DNA from: a bacterium
GTDB taxonomy: Bacteria > Spirochaetota > Spirochaetia > JABEVK01
Direction: 5' to 3'
NCBI GenBank assembly: GCA_021781625.1
Contig: JAJXWL010000112.1
Location: 1 to 6,624, forward strand
DNA: 6,624 bases
The translations under genes were made by a program, and so were the position numbers. The notes beneath the pieces are model-generated. The model searched no databases. It was not told the DNA's origin and saw only the letters and a program-made list of their open reading frames with translations. Below are positions 1 through 5,469 of the stretch, piece after piece; within the stretch, counting starts at the first letter, position 1, and each line of letters begins with the position of its first letter.

Positions 1-11
1 TACGAGGGAGG

Positions 12-55
12 TTTCAAATTCTTGTCATGACTATGTCACTACTATGTCACAAAAA
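12..55 (+). promoter_or_regulatory. Pho-box-like array of four 11-bp direct repeats
   Basis: Units begin at 12, 23, 34 and 45, exactly 11 bp apart: TTTCAAATTCT, TGTCATGACTA, TGTCACTACTA and TGTCACAAAAA. The last three share TGTCA and the first has TTTCA. Tandem 11-bp units of the form (C)TGTCA followed by an AT-rich tail are the known architecture of PhoB Pho boxes, and OmpR/PhoB-family regulators generally bind such direct repeats. A weak -10 candidate (TCTAAG, 60-65) sits about 10 bp after the array, where PhoB promoters usually place it. The repeats are seen directly; assignment to PhoB is inference. The array points toward the 73-298 stretch and the barrel gene at 396. Confidence 0.4.
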
Positions 56-72
56 CGCTTCTAAGAGCTTAA

Positions 73-298
73 AGAAATCTTAATGGGGAGGATTTGGGTT
101 CTTTTACTTTTGCCTTTGAAGGGTTCAACGGTAACACGGTGGTGGCCGATTGTCCTCGACCTCGGGCGGAACCTACTTATACGTTACGGCGGCCAACCTT
201 TTAGGACTGGTGTTCCGATGGGGCAAGTAAAAGTTAATATTCTTTATAGTAAGGGAGGTGGTTCTTCGGTAGGTACTGGTTATGGTGTTCAACAATAA
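73..298 (+). other. Coding-like stretch with an apparent frame switch; small gene or gene remnant
   Basis: One frame is open from ATG 83 to TAA 296-298 (71 codons), but its first half reads as an unlikely protein rich in Trp, Leu and Arg. In that half the frame starting at 73 reads better (for example GSFTFAFEGFNGNTVVADC) with purine-N-pyrimidine codons such as GAT, GGT, ACT, AAC and GCC. That frame follows a stop at 70-72 and ends at a TAG just after the switch zone. From about 178 onward the 83-298 frame takes on the coding-like pattern (YGGQPFRTGVPMGQVKVNI, then a Gly/Ser-rich tail). This is what a single indel between about 140 and 185 would leave in a beta-rich protein. No family is recognised and no good ribosome site precedes ATG 83. 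It may equally be non-coding. Confidence 0.25.
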
Positions 299-354
299 TT
301 TGAGGGAGTATTGTTCCACTTACCTTCCTTATGAACACGCATATTCTAACTGAC

Positions 355-383
355 TTGACAGGGTTTTAAAAAAAATATTAAAG
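355..383 (+). promoter_or_regulatory. Candidate sigma70-type promoter for the barrel gene
   Basis: A perfect -35 hexamer TTGACA lies at 355-360. Downstream the sequence is an A/T-rich run with imperfect -10 options: TATTAA at 376-381 (spacer 15, 4 of 6 matches) or TTAAAG at 378-383 (spacer 17). Either would start transcription around 388-391, only a few bases before the ATG at 396. The -35 is clear, the -10 is weak. The rest of 299-395 shows nothing else I can support. Confidence 0.35.
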
Positions 384-395
384 TTCCGATTAATT

Positions 396-977
396 ATGAA
401 AGTTTTACAGAAATCGTCTCCTATTCTTGCCACATTCTTCGTGTTTGGTCTTTTTCTTTTACCACAGCTAGTGCCTGCTGAGGACCTCACCAACGGTGTG
501 TACATTTCGGTACTGTCTTCGAGTTATAGTTATAAAGCTTATTTGAGCAATTTGCAAATCCCAGGGTCCCTTTTGGGGCAAGTGGATTTTGCTCATAAAT
601 TCTCCCCTCAACAAGAATTGAGAATGGGCTTGAGTTTTAGTTCAGATTCTTACAACAGCCCGAACAGCGGGCTGATTACTTGGGGGCTGAATGCCGAAGA
701 AGTCATGTACTTGGGACATCAATTTGTTCGGCCTTTTGCGGGTGTGGGGGTTGGTGTCACTGGATGGTTGAATAATTCTTCCTCGCAGTTTGTAACTTCC
801 CTCTATATTCCTGGGGGAATTTCCCTAGCCCCAACGAATTATTTGAGCTTTGGGGTTTATAGTTCTTTGGCAGTTCAAGAAGTCCTTTATTCCCCCTTGA
901 ACTATGACCCTTTGAGCTTTAACCGCTTGTTGATTCAATTTACCCCGATTCAAGCCTTTGTTGGCTTTTGGTTTTAG
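396..977 (+). CDS. Small predicted outer-membrane beta-barrel protein, family not recognised
   Basis: This 193-residue protein begins with a typical signal peptide: Lys2 and Lys6, a hydrophobic core at about residues 9-22, and a likely signal peptidase I site after Val-Pro-Ala28. The mature part of about 165 residues has no cysteine and can be divided into about eight amphipathic strands with alternating hydrophobic residues, for example around residues 34-50, 73-85, 105-122 and 150-166. It ends in FVGFWF, and a C-terminal Phe is the classic recognition signal for the BAM insertion machinery. Size and pattern fit an eight-stranded barrel of the OmpA/OmpW/PagL size class, but I see no catalytic or family-defining motif, so the function is unknown. 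ATG 396 is the only reasonable start: no ATG, GTG or TTG lies between it and the in-frame stop at 351-353. It lacks a visible Shine-Dalgarno sequence. It is divided from kdpA by 128 bp that contain a promoter-like region, so it is probably a separate transcription unit. Neighbourhood alone does not show a role in K+ uptake. Confidence 0.75.
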   Translation: MKVLQKSSPILATFFVFGLFLLPQLVPAEDLTNGVYISVLSSSYSYKAYLSNLQIPGSLLGQVDFAHKFSPQQELRMGLSFSSDSYNSPNSGLITWGLNAEEVMYLGHQFVRPFAGVGVGVTGWLNNSSSQFVTSLYIPGGISLAPTNYLSFGVYSSLAVQEVLYSPLNYDPLSFNRLLIQFTPIQAFVGFWF

Positions 978-1002
978 CTAAGAAGATTGCTTCGCTTTTA
1001 GC
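977..1002 (+). terminator. Weak imperfect hairpin after the barrel gene
   Basis: GCTAA (977-981) pairs with TTAGC (998-1002), and GAAG (982-985) pairs with CTTC (990-993) around an ATTG loop, leaving a 4-nt bulge GCTT. It starts on the last base of the stop codon. There is no immediate U-tract: the next T-run is only four bases at 1009. It may be a poor intrinsic terminator or a 3' end stabiliser, or chance. Confidence 0.25.
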
Positions 1003-1008
1003 CTGAGA

Positions 1009-1058
1009 TTTTACCGCTTTTTTACCGAACAACGAAAGACTTTTACCCCCCTTTTACG
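1009..1058 (+). promoter_or_regulatory. Phased TTTTAC direct repeats, likely KdpE operator
   Basis: TTTTACCG occurs at 1009-1016 and again at 1020-1027; TTTTACC at 1041-1047 and TTTTACG at 1052-1058. Each pair has an 11-bp period, and the two pairs are 32 bp apart, about three helical turns. A fifth degenerate copy, TTTTGAC, starts at 1062. KdpE belongs to the OmpR/PhoB family, which binds direct repeats spaced about one turn apart. From memory, the E. coli KdpE site ahead of kdpFABC is also T-rich with TTTATAC and TTTTTACAC elements. The array lies 48-97 bp before the kdpA ATG. The repeats are directly visible; the KdpE assignment is inference from position, spacing and that recalled resemblance. 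Confidence 0.5.
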
Positions 1059-1064
1059 AACTTT

Positions 1065-1073
1065 TGACATAAG
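1065..1073 (+). promoter_or_regulatory. Candidate extended -10 of the kdp promoter
   Basis: TGACATAAG contains TG-N followed by CATAAG, a 4 of 6 match to TATAAT in extended -10 form. It sits 6 bp after the last good TTTTAC repeat, so bound activator would replace or overlap the -35 region. Start of transcription would be near 1080, giving a leader of about 26 nt. No separate -35 matching this -10 is present, as expected for an activator-dependent promoter. Confidence 0.3.
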
Positions 1074-1095
1074 TTTTCTCAGAAGCCTTGGCTTT

Positions 1096-1101
1096 GGGGA
1101 G
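1096..1101 (+). promoter_or_regulatory. Ribosome binding site that fixes the kdpA start
   Basis: GGGGAG lies 4 bases before ATG 1106. It argues for that ATG over an in-frame TTG at 1088, which has no Shine-Dalgarno sequence and would add six residues not typical of KdpA. Confidence 0.6.
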
Positions 1102-1105
1102 ACTA

Positions 1106-2809
1106 ATGAACGAAATCCTGTATTATCTAGTTTTTTTTATTGTGCTGACGGTTGTTGCCTGGCCCCTGGGGCACTGGGTTGCCCGAGTTCTCGAGGCAGG
1201 ACCAGAGGGAGTGACTAAGTTACTGGGGCCAATTGAACGTTTTTTATTCCGTTGTACGGGGGTCCATCCCGGCGAAGAGATGGACTCAAAACAATGGATC
1301 TGGGCCGTGTTAATCTTTTCGATTGTCAAAATTGCCGTTGTTTTCTTTCTTTTGATTTTTCAGGATAGGATTCCTTTTCAAAACATTATCAACCCGCAAC
1401 AATATCCCGGAGTTCCCTGGACCCTTGCCCTGAATACTGCTGTGAGTTTTGTTACCAACACGAACTGGCAGAACTATGCAGGGGAAACGACCATGAGCTA
1501 TTTTTCACAAATGGCTGTCTTGACAGTCCAGAATTTCCTTTCGGCCGCAGTTGGTATAGCCATCATGGCCGCATTGTTCAGAGGCCTGTCTCGTCGTGAA
1601 ACTCACCAATTAGGCAATTTTTGGAGTGACCTAATCAGAATCAATTTGTACGTACTGCTCCCGTTGTCGATTTTAGGAGCGTTTTTTTTGGTATCACAAG
1701 GTGTGATTCAAAACTTGGCACCATACAAAGTCTTTTCAGCATGGAATGGTAGCAAAGAGCTCCTCCCTTTAGGGCCAGTGGCAAGCCAAGAATGGATCAA
1801 AATAATGGGGACAAACGGGGGAGGGTTTTTCAATGCTAACTCGGCGCATCCGTTTGAAAATCCCACAGCCTTTACCAATTTCTTACAAACTTTTTCGATG
1901 CTATTGCTACCTGTAGCGTTTGTTTTCACTTTCGGGCGAATGGTTCGCGATCAAAGGCAAAGTTGGGCTATCTACGGCGTCATGCTTGCCTTGTTCACAG
2001 CTTTTTTTATCCCAACGTTTTTTTCTGAATTTTCATCACCATCGAATGCCGTAACGGGTGTTGATTGGAGTTCGGGAAATTGGGAAGGCAAAGAAACTCG
2101 TTTTGGGATTGGCCCTTCCGTACTTTTCAGTCTTGCTACGACGTCGACGTCTTGCGGAGCCACAGACGCCACGTTGGATAGTTTTTCACCTTTAGGTGGC
2201 ATGATGCCTTTGTTGGCCATGCAAGTTGGTGAAGTCGTATTCGGTGGTGTGGGTAGCGGCATGTACGGCATGTTAGCCTTGATTCTTTTAACTGTTTTTG
2301 TTGGGGGGCTTATGGTTGGCAGAACCCCCGAATACTTGGGCAAAAAAATCGATAGTTTCTCTGTGGTCCTGATCGTTATTGCCGTGACGATCACACCCTT
2401 TTTAATACTTGGTGGTACGGCTTTCGCCACTATGGTGAAAGAGGTGCCCGTAGACATGAACAACCCTGTCCCGCACGGTTTTACAGAAATTTTATATGCG
2501 TTTTCATCCATGGCGAACAACAATGGCAGTGCGTTTGCTGGGTTAAACAGCAATACATTCTTTTGGAACATTACCGGTTTGATCACCATGTTGATTGGTC
2601 GCTTTGGGGTAATCGTACCTATTCTTGTATTGGCAGGAAATCTTGGGAAAAAAAAGGTTTCAGCTTCGAGCTTGGGAACTATGCCGACGTACGGAATAAC
2701 CTTCGGAATTCTCCTGACCTTTTTTGTTTTACTTGTGGCTGCCTTGAATTTTATACCGTCTCTTGCTCTTGGTCCAATTGCGGAATTTTTTCAGGAGACA
2801 AGAATATGA
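1106..2809 (+). CDS. kdpA: KdpA, potassium-binding channel-like subunit of the Kdp ATPase
   Basis: KdpA is the inner-membrane subunit that selects and binds K+ in the KdpFABC pump; it is related to the SKT (Trk/Ktr/HKT) channel superfamily and normally has ten membrane helices. The 567 residues match the family length (557 in E. coli). All four pore loops are visible: P1 with [12 protein letters not shown] from residue 117, P2 with [19 protein letters not shown] from 235, P3 with TSCGA around Cys350-Gly351, and P4 with [10 protein letters not shown] from 471. The long conserved stretch [18 protein letters not shown] and the [11 protein letters not shown] loop also match the family closely. 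The N-terminal helix (about residues 4-23) starts directly at the chosen ATG. P3 continues as ATDATLDSF, where I would expect AVNAMHDS or similar. The stop codon overlaps the kdpB start by 4 bases, so the two are translationally coupled. No kdpF ORF precedes it. Confidence 0.98.
   Translation: MNEILYYLVFFIVLTVVAWPLGHWVARVLEAGPEGVTKLLGPIERFLFRCTGVHPGEEMDSKQWIWAVLIFSIVKIAVVFFLLIFQDRIPFQNIINPQQYPGVPWTLALNTAVSFVTNTNWQNYAGETTMSYFSQMAVLTVQNFLSAAVGIAIMAALFRGLSRRETHQLGNFWSDLIRINLYVLLPLSILGAFFLVSQGVIQNLAPYKVFSAWNGSKELLPLGPVASQEWIKIMGTNGGGFFNANSAHPFENPTAFTNFLQTFSMLLLPVAFVFTFGRMVRDQRQSWAIYGVMLALFTAFFIPTFFSEFSSPSNAVTGVDWSSGNWEGKETRFGIGPSVLFSLATTSTSCGATDATLDSFSPLGGMMPLLAMQVGEVVFGGVGSGMYGMLALILLTVFVGGLMVGRTPEYLGKKIDSFSVVLIVIAVTITPFLILGGTAFATMVKEVPVDMNNPVPHGFTEILYAFSSMANNNGSAFAGLNSNTFFWNITGLITMLIGRFGVIVPILVLAGNLGKKKVSASSLGTMPTYGITFGILLTFFVLLVAALNFIPSLALGPIAEFFQETRI
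2793..2797 (+). promoter_or_regulatory. kdpB ribosome binding site inside the kdpA end
   Basis: AGGAG lies 8 bases before ATG 2806, within the last codons of kdpA. It supports the ATGA overlap start, giving a protein whose N-terminus aligns with other KdpB proteins. Confidence 0.65.
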
Positions 2810-4866
2810 AAACCAACGCGATTTTTACAAAAAAGCTATTCAAAGAAGCGTTGATCCAATCGGTTGTCAAGTTGAAACCCCAACTCCAAGTGAAAAATCC
2901 AGTGATGTTCATGGTATGGATCGGTTCAATTTTAACAACGTTTCTGGGAATTTGTTCGTGGTTCGGTGTGAAGGATGCTGGTGTTGGAAGCGGCTTTACT
3001 TTCACTGTTGCCGCTTGGCTGTGGTTTACAGTGATATTCTCTAACTTTGCGGAAGCTTTGGCCGAGGGGCGCGGAAAAGCCCAGGCTGCTGAGTTACGCA
3101 AAACTCGGAGTGAAGTTTTAGCTCGGCGACTTAAAACTCTGGACTGGGAATGTCCTGTTGAAGACATAGGGTCTTCCAGTTTACATAAAGGGGATCTTAT
3201 TCTTGTAGAATCTGGAGCTCTGATTCCGATTGACGGTGAAATACTGTTAGGAGCGGCCAGTGTGGATGAAAGTGCCGTGACTGGTGAAAGTGCACCAGTC
3301 ATCCGTGAAGCCGGTGGTGACCGTAGTTCTGTAACTGGTGGCACTAAGGTGCTGTCAGATCGATTGATTATTCAAGTAAGCACTGAACCTGGCCAAGGTT
3401 TTTTAGACCGTATGATTGCTCTCGTTGAAGGTGCCGCAAGAAAGAAAACCCCTAATGAAATTGCTTTGACAATTCTTTTGGTAGCACTAACACTGATTTT
3501 TCTTGTGGTAACAGCTACACTGTTACCGTTCAGCCAATTTGCCGTTTCACAGTCGGGTACAGGTAAGGTTGTCAGTATTACTTCTCTCGTAGCCCTTTTT
3601 GTATGCCTGGCACCAACCACAATCGGCGCTCTTCTTTCCACTATCGGAATAGCTGGAATGAATCGTCTTTCGGGTGTAAACGTCTTGGCTACATCGGGGC
3701 GTGCCGTCGAAGCTGCTGGGGACGTCGACATCCTTCTCTTGGATAAAACAGGAACGATAACACTTGGTAACCGTATGGCTAGCGAATTGATTCCCGCCCC
3801 ACACGTGGATCCTGAGGAACTCGCAAATAGTGCCTACCTATCATCGTGGGCAGATGAAACGCCTGAGGGCCGTTCTATCCTCATCTTGGCTAAGCAAAAA
3901 TTTAAAATTACTTCCCCTTCGTTTAATGATAATGATCATTGTTCGATTCCCTTCTCAGCACAAACTCGTATGAGCGGCCTCGATTGGAACGGCAATTCGT
4001 ACCGAAAGGGTTCCGTCAGTGCAATGTTGCAGTGGATCGAATCTCAGGGAGGTTACTTCCCTGACCCGGTCAAAAAACAAGCCGAAGCGGCGTCCCGCAC
4101 TGGAGCTACCCCTTTAGTCGTGACCAAGGATGAGTTAGTCCTCGGACTGGTTGTCCTCAAAGATATTGTCAAGGAAGGCATACAGAATCGTTTCGCAACA
4201 TTACGGCAAATGGGGATCAAGACCGTCATGATTACCGGTGACAACCCGATGACAGCCGCAACAATTGCCGCCGAAGCCGGAGTCGATGATTTCTTGGCAG
4301 AAGCCAAACCCGAAGACAAGCTAGCTTTAATTCGAAAATATCAGGCTGAGGGCCACATGGTGGCTATGACAGGGGATGGTACGAATGATGCTCCGGCTTT
4401 AGCCCAAGCTGACGTTGCCGTCGCGATGAATTCAGGCACGCAAGCAGCAAAAGAAGCCGGGAACATGGTTGACCTGGATTCAAATCCGACAAAGTTGACC
4501 GAGGTCGTTCTAGTCGGAAAACAGATGTTGATGACGCGAGGTTCTTTAACAACCTTTAGTATTGCCAATGATATTGCCAAGTATTTTGCGATTCTTCCTG
4601 CTATGTTTCTTGTTACCTATCCTGGCTTAGCGGCCCTCAATATCATGCATTTATCTTCACCCTCCTCAGCGATTTTGTCGGCGGTGATTTTCAACGCCCT
4701 CATCATCCCAGCCCTGATTCCACTCGCGTTAAAGGGTGTGGCGTACAAGGCCGAGTCAGCAATTCAGTTACTGCGGAAAAATCTTCTCATCTATGGTTTG
4801 GGTGGTCTCACGTTACCTTTTTTGGGGATCAAGCTTATTGATATTCTTTTAACAGGAAGGTGGTGA
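2806..4866 (+). CDS. kdpB: KdpB, P-type ATPase catalytic subunit of the Kdp pump
   Basis: KdpB hydrolyses ATP through a phospho-aspartate cycle to drive K+ import via KdpA (class P1A ATPase, EC 7.2.2.6). The 686 residues fit the family (682 in E. coli). In order: an N-terminal membrane section with [11 protein letters not shown]; the actuator motif [15 protein letters not shown] with TGES at 159-162; the phosphorylation motif DKTGT with Asp313; the nucleotide-binding residues Phe383 (FSAQTRMSG) and Lys401 (KGS); the hinge motif TGDGTNDAP at 522-530; and the membrane-5 charged pair Asp589 and Lys592 in NDIAK. Most of these are offset by six from the E. coli positions I recall (Asp307, Phe377, Lys395, Asp583, Lys586). 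Ser162 of TGES matches the serine whose phosphorylation is known to shut down the E. coli pump at high K+, so that brake may exist here. No frameshift or missing key residue is seen. A 1-bp gap separates it from kdpC. Confidence 0.98.
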   Translation: MKTNAIFTKKLFKEALIQSVVKLKPQLQVKNPVMFMVWIGSILTTFLGICSWFGVKDAGVGSGFTFTVAAWLWFTVIFSNFAEALAEGRGKAQAAELRKTRSEVLARRLKTLDWECPVEDIGSSSLHKGDLILVESGALIPIDGEILLGAASVDESAVTGESAPVIREAGGDRSSVTGGTKVLSDRLIIQVSTEPGQGFLDRMIALVEGAARKKTPNEIALTILLVALTLIFLVVTATLLPFSQFAVSQSGTGKVVSITSLVALFVCLAPTTIGALLSTIGIAGMNRLSGVNVLATSGRAVEAAGDVDILLLDKTGTITLGNRMASELIPAPHVDPEELANSAYLSSWADETPEGRSILILAKQKFKITSPSFNDNDHCSIPFSAQTRMSGLDWNGNSYRKGSVSAMLQWIESQGGYFPDPVKKQAEAASRTGATPLVVTKDELVLGLVVLKDIVKEGIQNRFATLRQMGIKTVMITGDNPMTAATIAAEAGVDDFLAEAKPEDKLALIRKYQAEGHMVAMTGDGTNDAPALAQADVAVAMNSGTQAAKEAGNMVDLDSNPTKLTEVVLVGKQMLMTRGSLTTFSIANDIAKYFAILPAMFLVTYPGLAALNIMHLSSPSSAILSAVIFNALIIPALIPLALKGVAYKAESAIQLLRKNLLIYGLGGLTLPFLGIKLIDILLTGRW
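4854..4863 (+). promoter_or_regulatory. kdpC ribosome binding site overlapping the kdpB end
   Basis: The purine-rich AGGAAGGTGG ends 4 bases before ATG 4868 and lies in the last codons of kdpB, supporting the kdpC start and coupled translation. Confidence 0.6.
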
Positions 4867-4867
4867 A

Positions 4868-5464
4868 ATGAAATCAATCTTCGTCAGTTTGCGTTTAATG
4901 GTATGGGCCACACTTCTTCTGGGAATGGGTTACCCTCTTCTCGTGATGGTTGTATCGCAGGAATTGTTCCCGAAACAAGCCAATGGATCGTTGATCACGG
5001 TTCAGGGAAACGTCGTAGGCTCAAGCCTCATCGGCCAAGACTTTTCTACAAAGCCAGGCTACTTTGTGGGTCGGCCCTCGGCAACTGGTGACCACCCTTA
5101 TAATGCCTTGGCCTCTGGAGGTTCGAACTTGACGATTGACGGCCAAGCTTTTCGTCAAGGTGTTGAAAAGTTACGCGATTCTTGGGCCGTCCAAGCCGCA
5201 CGGGTAGGGGAGACGGCCCCTGTCCCTGAAGCCCTGGTCACAGCTTCTGCAAGCGGCCTTGATCCTGATTTGGACCTCAAGGCGGCACTATGGGAGGTCC
5301 CCATCCTTGCCCAGTCACGACATATCGACCCTGGTACACTGCGAGCGTTAGTCAAATCCCAGTCCGTCAAACCAGTTTTTCCCTGGGACCCTCCGGCTTT
5401 TGTTAATGTCTTGAAGTTGAACCTATCTCTCGACAGAATAAAAATAAGCTCAGTAGCAAAGTAG
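4868..5464 (+). CDS. kdpC: KdpC, accessory subunit of the Kdp ATPase
   Basis: KdpC is a single-span membrane protein whose soluble domain lies outside the cytoplasm; it stabilises the KdpFABC complex and is thought to affect the pump's ATP affinity or turnover. The 198 residues are close to the E. coli length of 190. One membrane helix is seen at about residues 10-30, starting after two basic residues. The soluble domain carries the family motifs GSSLIGQDF (51-59), FVGRPSA (66-72), YNALASGGSNL (78-88) and SASGLDP (127-133), then the helical VPILAQSRHI segment and the closing VNVLKLNLSLD. The stretch before that closing motif reads PVFPWDPPAF, unlike the LGFLGEPR-like sequence I expect there, so this segment has diverged. 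Start chosen by the ribosome site and by the N-terminal position of the helix. Followed by kdpD after 5 bp. Confidence 0.96.
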   Translation: MKSIFVSLRLMVWATLLLGMGYPLLVMVVSQELFPKQANGSLITVQGNVVGSSLIGQDFSTKPGYFVGRPSATGDHPYNALASGGSNLTIDGQAFRQGVEKLRDSWAVQAARVGETAPVPEALVTASASGLDPDLDLKAALWEVPILAQSRHIDPGTLRALVKSQSVKPVFPWDPPAFVNVLKLNLSLDRIKISSVAK

Positions 5465-5469
5465 GCAAG

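Noticed and set aside
24..31. GTCATGAC palindrome as a separate operator
   Set aside because: It arises within the 11-bp repeat array, and an 8-bp palindrome alone is weak evidence.
282..353. 23-codon frame from ATG 282 to TGA 351
   Set aside because: It overlaps the preceding coding-like stretch, has only a weak ribosome site and no recognisable protein character.
1064..1069. TTGACA as a -35 box for kdpA
   Set aside because: A perfect hexamer, but 15-18 bases downstream there is only GC-rich sequence (around CCTTGG) with no -10; its bases fit better as part of the extended -10 candidate.
1088..1105. Upstream TTG as an alternative kdpA start
   Set aside because: It adds six residues, has no Shine-Dalgarno sequence, and the ATG at 1106 has GGGGAG just before it.
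1972..2589. Long open frame on the minus strand opposite kdpA
   Set aside because: It is a shadow of kdpA codon use; the protein is low in character and kdpA is beyond doubt. The same holds for the minus-strand frames opposite kdpB, kdpC and kdpD.
2563..2805. N-terminal extension of KdpB by 81 residues
   Set aside because: It overlaps the end of kdpA in another frame and does not resemble KdpB; ATG 2806 with AGGAG 8 bases before gives the normal length.
3921..3941. Fur-box-like AATGATAATGATCATT with a 10-bp palindrome inside kdpB
   Set aside because: It lies deep in the nucleotide-binding domain coding sequence, matches the 19-bp consensus only partly, and is explained by Asn/Asp/His codons.
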